In this document: piece by piece, positions 1 through 8,612 of the stretch | Position numbering within the stretch: position 1 is the stretch's first letter | Layout: every line of letters begins with the position of its first letter | Assembly: GCF_018388445.1 (NCBI RefSeq) | Contig: NZ_CP074405.1 | Location: 3,100,001-3,164,000 of the forward strand | Direction of reading: 5' to 3' | Length of the DNA stretch: 64,000 bases | Source of the DNA: Cellulomonas wangleii | Lineage (GTDB): Bacteria; Actinomycetota; Actinomycetes; Actinomycetales; Cellulomonadaceae | Program-made: the position numbers and the translations under genes | The notes under the pieces: model-generated | Database searches by the model: none | What the model saw: only the letters and a program-made list of their open reading frames with translations | What the model was told of the DNA's origin: nothing

Positions 1-169
1 CGAGCTCGTCGAGTACCTGGACGAGACGATGGACGACGGCACGTCGTCCTGGCACCTGGGCACCGACGGCGAGTGGGTCCGTCACACGCAGGGCGCGGAC
101 GGGCCGCTGACGGACCTGCAGGAGGTCCTCATCCACCGGCAGAGGCGGCGGCCGGGCGCCGCACGGTGA
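1..169 (+). CDS. ppk1: Polyphosphate kinase 1, C-terminal end (partial)
   Basis: Only the last 55 codons are in the window. They read ELVEYLDETMDDGTSSWHLG and continue to a QEVLIHRQRR-like tail, then TGA at 167-169. This matches the extreme C terminus of polyphosphate kinase 1, where the chain ends shortly after a TSSW-type segment and a short basic tail. PPK1 polymerises the gamma-phosphate of ATP into inorganic polyphosphate. The next gene starts inside this stop codon (GTGA, 166-169), so the two are translationally coupled. Nearby PiT and PhoU-like genes support a phosphate-related neighbourhood. The catalytic histidines lie outside the window, so activity cannot be judged. Confidence 0.85.
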   Translation, partial: ELVEYLDETMDDGTSSWHLGTDGEWVRHTQGADGPLTDLQEVLIHRQRRRPGAAR

Positions 170-1146
170 AGGCCGTCGCCGCGGGTCCGGTCGAGGCGGC
201 CGGCGCGCTCGTGTGGCGGGAGCGGGCCGGGCGGCTGCAGGTCGCGCTCGTGCACCGCCCGCGCTACCACGACTGGTCCTGGCCGAAGGGCAAGCTGGAC
301 CCGGGCGAGCTGCCGCCGGTCGCGGCGGTGCGCGAGGTCGAGGAGGAGACCGGGCTGGCGGTCGTCCTGGGGCTGCCTCTGCCCGGCCTGGAGTACCGGC
401 TGGCCGACGGACGGCAGAAGGTCGTGCACTACTGGGCCGCCCGCGTGGCCGGACGGGGTGACGAGGCGCCGCTGCGGGCGCGACCGCCCGTGCCACACGC
501 CGACCGGTCCGAGATCGACTTCTGGGAGTGGTTCGACGTGGCGCAGGCGGGCCACCGGCTCACCCGCGGCGCCGACAGCCGCCCGCTGGACGCGCTCGTC
601 GAGGCCCACGAGAAGGGCCGGCTGGACACCCACGCGCTGGTGGTCGCCCGCCACGGGCAGGCACGCAAGCGCAGCCTCTGGGACGGCACGGAGGACGACC
701 GTCCGCTGACGGGCCTGGGGCGGCGCCAGGCGACGACGATGACGCCGGCGCTGGCCGCGTTCGGCGTGGAGCACGTGGTGACGAGCCGGTGGGAGCGCTG
801 CGCGGCGACGGTGGCGCCCTACGCCGCGGCCGCGGGGGTGGACCCGCAGGTGGCGGAGGTGCTCACCGAGGCCGAGCACGACGCCTCACCGGCCCGCGTG
901 GGCGGGACGGTCCGCGAGCTGCTGGACGGCCGCCGGGACACGGTGCTGTGCACCCACCGCCCGGTGCTGCCGACCGTGCTCGACGTGCTGGCCGAGCACA
1001 GCCGCCGCCCCGTGGCCGACGCGCTGCCCCACGGCAACCCGTTCCTGGCCCCGGCGGAGCTGCTGGTGGCGCACGCCGGCCTGACACCGCGCGGGGTGCG
1101 GGTGCTGGCCGTCGAGCGCCACCGGTCGCCCGTCCCGGCGGCCTGA
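166..1146 (+). CDS. mutT1: MutT1-like Nudix hydrolase / histidine phosphatase fusion
   Basis: The 326-residue product has two domains. Residues 10-130 form a Nudix fold with the signature from G42 to L64 (GKLDPGEL, then REVEEETGL). Residues 155-320 form a histidine-phosphatase domain with the RHG triad at 162-164 and a second catalytic-type His in CTHRP (H264). This architecture is that of mycobacterial MutT1, which sanitises 8-oxo-dGTP and acts on dinucleoside polyphosphates. That substrate range is known for the family and inferred here. The GTG start at 166 overlaps the ppk1 stop and puts the Nudix domain right at the N terminus. Upstream in-frame ATGs would lie within ppk1. Confidence 0.9.
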   Translation: MKAVAAGPVEAAGALVWRERAGRLQVALVHRPRYHDWSWPKGKLDPGELPPVAAVREVEEETGLAVVLGLPLPGLEYRLADGRQKVVHYWAARVAGRGDEAPLRARPPVPHADRSEIDFWEWFDVAQAGHRLTRGADSRPLDALVEAHEKGRLDTHALVVARHGQARKRSLWDGTEDDRPLTGLGRRQATTMTPALAAFGVEHVVTSRWERCAATVAPYAAAAGVDPQVAEVLTEAEHDASPARVGGTVRELLDGRRDTVLCTHRPVLPTVLDVLAEHSRRPVADALPHGNPFLAPAELLVAHAGLTPRGVRVLAVERHRSPVPAA

Positions 1147-1152
1147 CGCCGC

Positions 1153-2157
1153 TCAGCCCAGGATCGGGTGCAGCACCCAGAAGACGACGGCCGCCACCAG
1201 CGCGGCAGCCGGGATCGTGAGGATCCAGGCACCCGCGATGTTCTTGGCGACGCCCCAGCGCACGGCCGACAGCCGCTTGGTGGCGCCGACGCCCATGATC
1301 GCGGACGTGATGGTGTGCGTCGTCGAGACGGGCGCGTGCAGCGCGAAGGCGTTGACGTAGAGCACGACCGCGGAGACCGACTCGGCGACGAACCCGCGCG
1401 CCGGGTCGAGCTCGATGATCTTGCGGCCGAGCGTCCGCATGATGCGCCAGCCACCGGCGTAGGTGCCGGCCGAGATCGCGGCGGCAGCGGCGAGCTTGAC
1501 CCACAGCGGGATGCCCTCGTCGGGGTCGGCCCACCCGGCGGTGAGGAGCGCCAGGTAGATGACGCCCATCGTCTTCTGCGCGTCCTGCAGGCCGTGCCCG
1601 AGCGCCATGGCGGCGGCCGAGACGGTCTGCGCGATGCGGAACCGGCGGTTCACGCGCGTCGGGGGGCGGTTGCGGATGAGCCACAGCAGCCCGACCATCA
1701 CGGCGAACGCCAGGCCGAAGCCGATGAGCGGCGAGAAGATCATCGGCAGGACGACCTTGTCGACGATCGCCGAGCCGTAGATGCCGAAGCCGGCGGCGAG
1801 CCCCGCCCCGACCAGCCCGCCGATGAGGGCGTGCGTGGACGACGAGGGCAGGCCGAACCACCACGTGACCAGGTTCCACGTGATCGCGCCCACGAGTGCG
1901 CAGAGCACGACCACGAGCGCTGAGTGCGGTGGTTCGCCCTGCAGGTCGACGATCGACGTGGCGATGGTCTCGGCCACCTCGGTGCCGAGCAGGGCGCCGG
2001 CGAAGTTCATGACGGCCGCCATGATCAGCGCCGCGCGCGGCGTCAGCGCGCGCGTCGAGACCGACGTGGCGATGGCGTTGGCGGCGTCATGGAAGCCGTT
2101 CGTGTAGTCGAACCCGAGAGCGAGCGCGACGACGAAGACGACGAGCACAGGTTCCAC
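1153..2157 (-). CDS. pit: PiT-family inorganic phosphate transporter
   Basis: This 334-residue integral membrane protein carries the PiT/PHO4 signatures. GFDYTNGFHDAANAIATSVS near the N terminus and a related segment (FALHAPVSTTHTITSAIMGV) in the second half form the family's inverted repeat. It imports phosphate driven by H+ or Na+. The GTG start at 2157 lies 6 bases past the stop of the DUF47 gene (2164), so the two form an operon. The gene converges on the MutT1-like gene with only a few bases between the stops. Which divalent metal is co-transported cannot be read from the sequence. Confidence 0.93.
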   Translation of the reverse strand: MEPVLVVFVVALALGFDYTNGFHDAANAIATSVSTRALTPRAALIMAAVMNFAGALLGTEVAETIATSIVDLQGEPPHSALVVVLCALVGAITWNLVTWWFGLPSSSTHALIGGLVGAGLAAGFGIYGSAIVDKVVLPMIFSPLIGFGLAFAVMVGLLWLIRNRPPTRVNRRFRIAQTVSAAAMALGHGLQDAQKTMGVIYLALLTAGWADPDEGIPLWVKLAAAAAISAGTYAGGWRIMRTLGRKIIELDPARGFVAESVSAVVLYVNAFALHAPVSTTHTITSAIMGVGATKRLSAVRWGVAKNIAGAWILTIPAAALVAAVVFWVLHPILG

Positions 2158-2163
2158 GGGTGC

Positions 2164-2784
2164 TCAGGACTCCTTGAGCGCGATCGTCTCGACCGTGTTG
2201 GCCACCTTCTCGAAGGCGTCCGCCGCGTCCTCGAGCTTCTCGACGATCTCCTTGAGCTTCATGAGCAGGATCGGGTCGGCGATCTCGTCGAACATCTGCG
2301 CGAGCAGCTTGCGGTGCGACTTGTCCGCCTGGTTCTCGAGGCGGTTGACCTCGACCCAGTACTCCTGCAGCGAGTCCATCGACCGCAGCCGCGGCATCGC
2401 CTCGGCGGTGAGCTCGGCGGCACGCTGCAGGACCTGCACCTGGTCGGACACCCGCGCGGGCAGCTCGTCGACCTTGTACAGGACGATGAGGTCGGACGCC
2501 TCGTCCATGTAGTCCATGCAGTCGTCGAGGCTCGAGGCCAGGTCGTAGATGTCGTCCCGGTCGAAGGGGGTGACGAACGTCTGGTTGAGGCGGCGCATGA
2601 TCGTGTGCGTCGCGTCGTCGGCGGCGTGCTCGGCCTCCGCCATCCGCTTGTTGATCTCCTTGCGGGTGGCGCGGTCGGCGCCGAGCATCTCCGCCAGCAG
2701 GTTCGCACCCGTGACGAGATGCGTCGCGGACGCGGCGAAGAGGTCGAAGTACGAGGTGTCGCGCGGTGTCAGGCGCAGGCGCAC
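2164..2784 (-). CDS. DUF47 / PhoU-like protein paired with PiT
   Basis: This soluble 206-residue protein is all-helical and highly charged. It has the DUF47 pattern: FFDLFAASA-like start, repeated EXXAD/D clusters such as AEAEHAADDATHTI, and DIYDLASSLDDCMDYMDEAS. DUF47 proteins are PhoU relatives that bind metals through acidic clusters and are almost always encoded next to PiT transporters, which they probably regulate. It starts at GTG 2784 and is the first gene of the two-gene operon, with pit 6 bp downstream. The 244 bp upstream (2785-3028) hold no gene I can support. Confidence 0.88.
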   Translation of the reverse strand: MRLRLTPRDTSYFDLFAASATHLVTGANLLAEMLGADRATRKEINKRMAEAEHAADDATHTIMRRLNQTFVTPFDRDDIYDLASSLDDCMDYMDEASDLIVLYKVDELPARVSDQVQVLQRAAELTAEAMPRLRSMDSLQEYWVEVNRLENQADKSHRKLLAQMFDEIADPILLMKLKEIVEKLEDAADAFEKVANTVETIALKES

Positions 2785-3028
2785 GGAAGGCTCCGGGTCG
2801 TCGACTGGTGATGAGCCCCGGGGATGGGGCCGTTGCTCAGCGTAACGGGCGCAGAACAGGGCTCGTGACGGACCGAGGTCTCATGCGGGACGCCGCCCCG
2901 TGGTGCACCCTCGCGTGCGAGACGACGCCGGGCCGGAGCGCCTCTCGGCGCGTGGCCGCTCGAAGCGGCTGATGATGGAGCCCGGGGCTACCGACCCGGC
3001 GTCGCGTGACCAGTGTACGCGGCGGGCG

Positions 3029-3703
3029 TCACTCGAGCCGGTCGAGCCGCCACAGCTGCGCCGCGCGCACGAGCTCCTCGGCGGTGCGGACCAGGGAGGC
3101 GGCGCCGCGCGTCTGGCGCACGGCCGCCCGCGGGTCCAGCTCCTCGAGGTGGTCCGCGTCGAAGGCGGCACCGGTGGCCAGGACCTGGCAGAACGCCGCC
3201 GCGCGCTCCAGCGCGACGGCGAGGTCGCCGGTGTACACGCCGGACAGCACGGCGTCCGCGACCGCGCGCACGTCCTGCGGTCCGGGCGCGTCGACCACGC
3301 CGGCGACCGCGTCGTGCACCGGTGCGGCGGCCACGCCCTGGCGGTACCGGTCGGCGACCGTCGCCGGGTCGCGCCGTACCCACTCGCGCAGCACGTACAG
3401 GCGCCACAGCGCCCCCGGCAGCGTCTCGGGCGGGCTGTCCGCCCACATCGCCGCCACTTCGTCGAGCCCCTCGGTCTCGACGAGCGCCACCAGGCGCGCC
3501 ACCACCTGCGGGTCCTCCGTGGCCCGGCCGTGGCGCACGAGCGCACCCGCCGTGGTGTGCGCGATCTCGTCGCGCAGCGCCGGGTCCACGTCGCCCGGCA
3601 GCTCGTCGGCCGCGGCGGGGTCCATGACGACGGGACGGTGGTGCCGCCGCCCACCCCCCGAGCCGCCCGCCGCCGCGCCCGTCCCGTTCCCGTCCGTGCT
3701 CAT
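3029..3703 (-). CDS. Uncharacterised soluble protein
   Basis: I do not recognise a function. The ATG at 3703 gives 224 residues starting MSTDGNGTG. The first 25 residues are Gly/Ala/Ser-rich and probably disordered. The rest is helical and acidic, with no signal peptide or membrane segment. A segment around ALWRLYVLREWVRRDPATVA and a C-terminal stretch (ASLVRTAEELVRAAQLWRL) are amphipathic. The frame stays open upstream to 3784 but that extension is Arg-rich and unlike the body. It is transcribed divergently from the sugar transporter at 3847. Proteins of this kind occur in Cellulomonas-type genomes, but I cannot name a domain. Confidence 0.6.
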   Translation of the reverse strand: MSTDGNGTGAAAGGSGGGRRHHRPVVMDPAAADELPGDVDPALRDEIAHTTAGALVRHGRATEDPQVVARLVALVETEGLDEVAAMWADSPPETLPGALWRLYVLREWVRRDPATVADRYRQGVAAAPVHDAVAGVVDAPGPQDVRAVADAVLSGVYTGDLAVALERAAAFCQVLATGAAFDADHLEELDPRAAVRQTRGAASLVRTAEELVRAAQLWRLDRLE

Positions 3704-3846
3704 CGCGGCATGATCCCCCGGCGGCGGGCGACGCACCAGTCGCCACCCGCCGTACCGCCGCCCCGCCCCGCGTGCGCACCGCACGGGGCAGGGCCACAGT
3801 AAGTCTGACCGGGAGGGGCCCGGACTTGGCGGGGGGTGTGCTGACC

Positions 3847-5313
3847 ATGGGCGACGCGGGATCGGGGCAGAGGTCGCCTGCGGGCGCGACGAAGTACAAG
3901 GGCAAGGCGATCGGCCTGGCGGTCGCGGCCGCCGTCGGCGGGTTCCTCTTCGGGTTCGACTCCTCGGTGATCAACGGCGCCGTGGACGCGGTCGAGGGCA
4001 CGTTCGAGCTGTCCGGCGTCGTCACGGGGTTCGTGGTGGCCGTCGCGCTGCTCGGGTCGGCCCTGGGCGCGTGGCTCGGGGGCCGGCTGTCCGACCGCTG
4101 GGGCCGGACGCGCGTCATGGTGCTGGGCGCCGTCCTCTTCTTCGTCTCCTCGGTGCTCTCGGCGTTCGCGTTCTCCGCGTGGGACCTGGCGATCTGGCGC
4201 GTCGTGGCCGGCATCGGCATCGGCATCGCGTCCGTCATCGCCCCCGCGTACATCGCGGAGATCGCCCCGGCGTCGCTGCGGGGCCGGCTCGGGTCCCTGC
4301 AGCAGCTCGCCATCACGCTGGGCATCTTCGCCGCCCTGCTGTCGGACCAGCTGCTCGCGACGGCGGCCGGGGGCGCGTCGCAGGAGCTGTGGTTCGGGCT
4401 CGCGGCGTGGCGGTGGATGTTCCTGGTGTGCGTCGTCCCCGCTGCCGTGTACGGGATCCTGGCGCTGCGGATCCCGGAGTCGCCGCGCTACCTCGTGGCG
4501 CAGGGGCACCGCGAGGAGGCCAAGGCGGTCCTCGCGGACGTCCTCGGTGCGGACGAGGACCCCGAGGAGCGCGTCGCGCAGATCGAGACCACGATCCGCA
4601 CCGACCAGGAGCTGGCGAACCAGGCGAGCCTGCGCGGCCCGGTGCTGGGGCTGCTGCCCGTGGTGTGGGTGGGCATCCTGCTGTCGGTCTTCCAGCAGTT
4701 CGTCGGCATCAACGTGATCTTCTACTACTCCACCACGCTGTGGCAGGCCGTCGGGTTCGAGGAGAGCCAGTCGTTCCTCATCTCCACCTTCACCGCCGTG
4801 ACCAACGTGCTGGTGACGTTCATCGCCATCGGGCTCATCGACAAGGTCGGGCGGCGCCCGCTGCTGCTCATCGGCTCGCTGGGGATGACCGTGGCGCTGG
4901 GGACGATGGCGTTCGCGTTCACGAAGGCCACGGGGACGGGCGACGCGATCAGCCTGGAGGGCTCGTGGGGCGTGATCGCCCTGGTGGCGGCCAACGCGTT
5001 CGTCGTGTTCTTCGGTGCGACGTGGGGCCCGCTGGTGTGGGTGCTGCTCGGCGAGATGTTCCCCAACCGCATCCGTGCGGCGGCGCTCGGCGTGGCCGCG
5101 TCGGCGCAGTGGGTGGCCAACTTCCTCATCACGCTGTCGTTCCCCGAGATGCTCGACCGCTTCGGTGCGTCCATCCCGTACGCGATGTACGCGAGCTTCG
5201 CGCTCATCTCGTTCTTCTTCGTGCTGACCAAGGTGCCCGAGACCAAGGGTGTGCAGCTCGAGGACATGGAGGGCCTGAAGGTCCAGCGGCGCGGCCGGCC
5301 CGCGTCCGCCTGA
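3847..5313 (+). CDS. Sugar porter family MFS transporter (sugar/H+ symporter)
   Basis: The product has 488 residues and 12 predicted membrane helices. All main sugar-porter signatures are present: GGFLFGFDSSVINGA in helix 1, GGRLSDRWGRTR in loop 2-3, PESPRYLV before the central loop, QQFVGINVIFYYS in helix 7, DKVGRRPLLLIGS in loop 8-9, and PETKG at the C terminus. These mark the XylE/GlcP/GalP group, which imports hexoses or pentoses with a proton. The exact sugar is not readable. ATG 3847 was chosen because a G-run (3831-3836) sits about 10 bases upstream. A large hairpin follows the stop. Confidence 0.92.
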   Translation: MGDAGSGQRSPAGATKYKGKAIGLAVAAAVGGFLFGFDSSVINGAVDAVEGTFELSGVVTGFVVAVALLGSALGAWLGGRLSDRWGRTRVMVLGAVLFFVSSVLSAFAFSAWDLAIWRVVAGIGIGIASVIAPAYIAEIAPASLRGRLGSLQQLAITLGIFAALLSDQLLATAAGGASQELWFGLAAWRWMFLVCVVPAAVYGILALRIPESPRYLVAQGHREEAKAVLADVLGADEDPEERVAQIETTIRTDQELANQASLRGPVLGLLPVVWVGILLSVFQQFVGINVIFYYSTTLWQAVGFEESQSFLISTFTAVTNVLVTFIAIGLIDKVGRRPLLLIGSLGMTVALGTMAFAFTKATGTGDAISLEGSWGVIALVAANAFVVFFGATWGPLVWVLLGEMFPNRIRAAALGVAASAQWVANFLITLSFPEMLDRFGASIPYAMYASFALISFFFVLTKVPETKGVQLEDMEGLKVQRRGRPASA

Positions 5314-5323
5314 CCTGCGGGAG

Positions 5324-5369
5324 CGGTGCGCCGCCCGGCCCGCACCCGCGGGGCCGCGGCGGCGCACCG
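5324..5369 (+). terminator. Rho-independent-type hairpin after the sugar porter
   Basis: CGGTGCGCCGCC (5324-5335) pairs perfectly with GGCGGCGCACCG (5358-5369). An inner CGGCCC/GGGCCG pair extends the stem. It starts 11 bases after the transporter stop. There is no U-tract, as is usual in such G+C-rich genomes. Confidence 0.65.
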
Positions 5370-5389
5370 TGACGGACCACCCCAAAGAT

Positions 5390-5433
5390 GTTGCCCGGGG
5401 TAACGATCGGACGTAGAGTTGCCTGGAGCAACT
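5390..5433 (+). promoter_or_regulatory. MFS exporter promoter covered by two MarR-type operators
   Basis: TTGCCC (5391-5396) and TAGAGT (5414-5419) are separated by 17 bp and make a good -35/-10 pair. Two inverted repeats with the same half-site sit on them. The imperfect GTTGCCCGGGGTAAC (5390-5404) covers the -35. The perfect AGTTGC-N5-GCAACT (5417-5433) starts in the -10 and covers the transcription start. This is a classic repressor layout. The MarR gene at 7258-7719 is the obvious candidate regulator, by inference from proximity. The leader to the GTG start at 5585 would be about 160 nt. Confidence 0.75.
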
Positions 5434-5584
5434 GTCGGCACCTGCACCCGACCGCGCCCTCTCGACCGCTCACCCGCCCGGTCCGCCCGGCCGGCCGCGG
5501 CCGCCCTCAGCCCGTCCGACCCCCAGCCCGACCGCCGACGACGCCCGGTCGACCCGTCCCCGCGCCCGGAAGCGAGCACCGTCT

Positions 5585-7207
5585 GTGAGCAGCACTCCCC
5601 CCGTCGACGGCACCACCGTCGACAGCCCCACCCCCGCCGGGGCCTCCCCCGCACCGATGACGCACCGCGAGGTCCTCGAGGCCCTGTCCGGGATCCTGCT
5701 GGGGATGTTCGTCTCGATCCTCGCGACGAGCGTGGTGTCGACGTCCCTGCCCCGCATCATCACGGACCTCGGCGGCAGCCAGTCCGCGTTCACGTGGGTC
5801 GTCACCGCGACGCTCCTGACCACCACCGTCTCGACGCCGATCTGGGGCAAGCTGGCCGACCTCGTGGACCGCAAGCTGCTCATCCAGCTGGCGCTGGCAG
5901 TCTCCGTCATCTCCTCGGCGCTGGCCGGGCTCGCCCACACCACGGAGATGCTCATCGGGATGCGCGCCCTGCAGGGCATCGGCGCCGGCGGCCTGACCGC
6001 GCTGGGCACCGTGCTCATCGCCGACATCATCAGCCCTCGCGAGCGCGGGCGGTACATGGGACTCATGGGTGCCGTCATGGCCGTCGGCATGGTCGGCGGC
6101 CCGCTGCTCGGCGGCGTCATCACCGACGCGGCCGGCTGGCGCTGGAACTTCTTCGTCGGCCTGCCGTTCGCCGTCGCGGCGATCGTCGTGCTGCAGCGCA
6201 CGCTGCACCTGCCCGCCCTGGCCCGACGGCGCGTGCAGATCGACTGGGCGGGCGCGGTCCTGCTCTCGGCATCCATCGCCACGCTCCTGCTGTGGGTGAC
6301 GTTCGCCGGGTCCTCGTTCGACTGGCTGTCGTGGCAGACCGCGGTCATGGTCGGCGGCTCCGCCCTCGGCATCGTGGCCGTGGTCGCGGTCGAGTCGCGC
6401 GCGGCCGAGCCGATGATCCCGCTGCACCTGTTCCGCAACCGCACCGTGGTGCTCACGGTCCTCGCGTCGGTCGCGGTCGGGATCGCACTGTTCGGCACCC
6501 AGGTCTTCCTCAGCCAGTACATGCAGCTGGCCCGCGGCAAGACCCCGACCGAGTCGGGCCTGCTCACCATCCCCATGGTCCTGGGCACGTTCGTCGCCTC
6601 GACGCTCTCGGGGCGGGCGATCTCCCGCAGCGGGCACTACAAGAAGATCATGGTCGCCGGTGCGGTCCTGCTGACCGCGGGCCTGACGCTCATGGGCACC
6701 ATCGACGAGCGCACGAGCTTCACGTTCGTCGGGCTGTCCATGCTGGTCATCGGCTCCGGCGTCGGCATGCTCATGCAGAACCTCGTGCTCGCGACGCAGA
6801 ACACGCTGCCGATCACCGACATGGGCGCCGGCACCGCGACGGTCGCGTTCTTCCGCACCCTCGGCGGGGCGATCGGCGTGTCAGCGCTGGGTGCCGTGCT
6901 GTCCACGCGCGTGTCGCACCGGATCGCCGACGGGCTGACGGACCTCGGCGCCGACCCCGCCGCCCTGGGGTCCGGCGGTGCGGCGTCCCTGCCGGACCTC
7001 GCGACGCTGCCCGGTCCGGTCCGCCAGGTGGTCGAGCACGCGTTCGGGACCGGCGTGGCCGAGCTCTTCCTCATCGGGGCGCCCGTCGCGCTGCTGGCGC
7101 TGGTCGCCGTGCTGGCGCTGCGGGAGGTCCCGCTGGGTCGGGCGTCGGGCCTGGAGCAGCGGCTCGCCGCGCAGGCCGACCAGGGGCAGCCCGCCGCGGC
7201 TCGCTGA
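5585..7207 (+). CDS. DHA2-family (EmrB/QacA-like) MFS multidrug exporter
   Basis: This 540-residue protein has about 14 hydrophobic segments, the DHA2 topology. Family features include the loop 2-3 motif GKLADLVDRK, the antiporter motif C region GGPLLGGVITDAAGWRWNFF in helix 5, and a substrate-cavity pattern ATSVVSTSLPRIITDLGG in helix 1. The expected role is proton-driven export of lipophilic cations, dyes or antibiotics. The natural substrate is unknown. The GTG start at 5585 is followed by a 25-residue polar tail. The gene has its own MarR-type operator promoter and converges on the marR gene 51 bp downstream. Confidence 0.9.
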   Translation: MSSTPPVDGTTVDSPTPAGASPAPMTHREVLEALSGILLGMFVSILATSVVSTSLPRIITDLGGSQSAFTWVVTATLLTTTVSTPIWGKLADLVDRKLLIQLALAVSVISSALAGLAHTTEMLIGMRALQGIGAGGLTALGTVLIADIISPRERGRYMGLMGAVMAVGMVGGPLLGGVITDAAGWRWNFFVGLPFAVAAIVVLQRTLHLPALARRRVQIDWAGAVLLSASIATLLLWVTFAGSSFDWLSWQTAVMVGGSALGIVAVVAVESRAAEPMIPLHLFRNRTVVLTVLASVAVGIALFGTQVFLSQYMQLARGKTPTESGLLTIPMVLGTFVASTLSGRAISRSGHYKKIMVAGAVLLTAGLTLMGTIDERTSFTFVGLSMLVIGSGVGMLMQNLVLATQNTLPITDMGAGTATVAFFRTLGGAIGVSALGAVLSTRVSHRIADGLTDLGADPAALGSGGAASLPDLATLPGPVRQVVEHAFGTGVAELFLIGAPVALLALVAVLALREVPLGRASGLEQRLAAQADQGQPAAAR

Positions 7208-7257
7208 CGAGCAGCCCGCCCCTCCGGGGCCGGCGCGCACGGCCCGGCCCGCCCGCC

Positions 7258-7719
7258 TCAGTGCGGGTCGGCGGGCCGCCCCGCGCCCCGGACCAGGTCG
7301 TCGTTGAGGCGCCCCAGCAGGTCGGCGAGCCGCAGCAGCTCGTCGTCCTGCCACCCCTCGAGCGAGCGGTGCAGGTACTCCTGGCGCGCGGCACGCGCGT
7401 GGGCCATCCGCCGCTCCCCCTCGGCCGTGAGCTCGAGGGGCTGGCTGCGCGAGTCGTGCGGGTCCGGGCGCCGCACCAGCAGGCCCAGCCGCTCCAGCCG
7501 GGTCACCTGGCGCGACATCGTGCCGCGCCCCACCCCCAGCAGCTCCGCGAGGTCGCTGGTCCGGGTCCCCGGCGTCCGGGCGACGGCCGACAGCAGCAGG
7601 TACGCGGAGCCGTCGAGGTCGGGGTGCACGGACCGCGCCACACCGGCGGAGGCCGCCCGCGCGCGGCGCAGGAACAGCCCCAGCTCCCGCTCGACACGCA
7701 GCACGGGCTCGTCGCTCAT
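7258..7719 (-). CDS. MarR-family transcriptional regulator
   Basis: The product has 153 residues. It shows the MarR winged-helix layout: a dimerisation helix, then LLSAVARTPGTRTSDLAELL, the recognition helix (VGRGTMSRQVTRLERLGLL) and the wing DPHDSRSQPLELTAEGERR, which carries the conserved D-x-R motif. MarR proteins repress drug exporters and release DNA on binding phenolic or cationic ligands. It lies tail-to-tail with the DHA2 exporter. Two GTTGC-type inverted repeats on the exporter promoter are the best candidate targets. The pairing is inferred from position. Confidence 0.9.
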   Translation of the reverse strand: MSDEPVLRVERELGLFLRRARAASAGVARSVHPDLDGSAYLLLSAVARTPGTRTSDLAELLGVGRGTMSRQVTRLERLGLLVRRPDPHDSRSQPLELTAEGERRMAHARAARQEYLHRSLEGWQDDELLRLADLLGRLNDDLVRGAGRPADPH

Positions 7720-7751
7720 GCGCCCATCCTCCCGCAGCGGTCGCCGCGCGG

Positions 7752-8513
7752 TCAGCGCGCCCAGGTGGTGCGGCGGCGGGCCACCTGCGCGATGGCCGGG
7801 ACCCGTGCCGGGTCGAGCCGCTCGGGCAGCCGGCGGAAGACGTTCGGCACCTCGTGCCGCGCCACCACGAGCGCGTCCTGCGGCGGGTCCTGCACGTCGC
7901 GGTCGAGGTCACCGGTGACCACGAGCACCGCACGCACGCTCACCCCCGCGCACCCGGCGGACTGCAGCAGACCCTGCACCCGGCCCGCCTCGAGCCGCGC
8001 GTCGCGCAGGTACGGCAGCGCACGGCCGTCCACCTGCAGGGTCCGCCCCGCGACCCGCACGTGACTGCCCGGGTGGCGCCGCTCGGTCACGGTCCAGATG
8101 CCGCCCGGCCCCAGCAGCAGGTGCTCGACGACCGTGCCCTGGCGCCCCAGCGGCACGTCGTGCAGGACCTGCCAGCCCTCCTCGGCGAGCCGCTCCAGCC
8201 GCGAGCCCACCGGGCTGCCGCGCTCGCCGCGGGGATGGTCCTCGTCCTCGCCCGGCCACGCCCCCGGGCCGACGCCCTCGAGGGCGTCGATCGAGGCGAG
8301 CGCGGAGGTGACGGGCAGCACGAGCTCGGGGACGTCCGAGCGCAGGTACGCCTGCGCCGCGCGTCGCACCCTGGCCTCCAGGACGGGGTCGTCCGCGACG
8401 ACCTCGCCGGACTGGAGGTCGACGGAACCCACGCGCGCACCCGTCTCGTGCGTCACGTAGAGGCGGTCGGCACCGTATCGCCGCCATCGCCGAACAGTCA
8501 GGACCTCGTCCAC
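7752..8513 (-). CDS. NERD-domain (nuclease-related) protein
   Basis: This 253-residue soluble protein has no signal peptide. Residues 110-215 resemble a NERD domain: GWQVLHDVPLGRQGTVVEHLLLG, then GIWTVTERRHPGSHVRV. The middle matches the predicted beta-alpha-beta core, with an acidic residue followed by E/QxK-like positions. NERD proteins are related to restriction-type nucleases but few have a demonstrated activity, and I cannot confirm a full active site here. A consensus-like -10 (GATAAT on the minus strand, 8525-8520) stands six bases before the GTG start, so the message is probably leaderless. Confidence 0.65.
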   Translation of the reverse strand: MDEVLTVRRWRRYGADRLYVTHETGARVGSVDLQSGEVVADDPVLEARVRRAAQAYLRSDVPELVLPVTSALASIDALEGVGPGAWPGEDEDHPRGERGSPVGSRLERLAEEGWQVLHDVPLGRQGTVVEHLLLGPGGIWTVTERRHPGSHVRVAGRTLQVDGRALPYLRDARLEAGRVQGLLQSAGCAGVSVRAVLVVTGDLDRDVQDPPQDALVVARHEVPNVFRRLPERLDPARVPAIAQVARRRTTWAR

Positions 8514-8612
8514 GTCCGCATTATCGGCATGGCGTGCCGTGCACTTCAGTCGTGTCCAGGACGGACTTCCTCGACGGCGGCGTGTCGCGGCGTGTCGTCA
8601 CCCGCTCGGCCC

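Noticed and set aside
82..879. Long minus-strand ORF opposite the MutT1-like gene
   Set aside because: Its protein is Arg/Gly/Pro-rich low complexity, typical of antisense shadow frames in G+C-rich genes. The plus strand has intact Nudix and RHG motifs.
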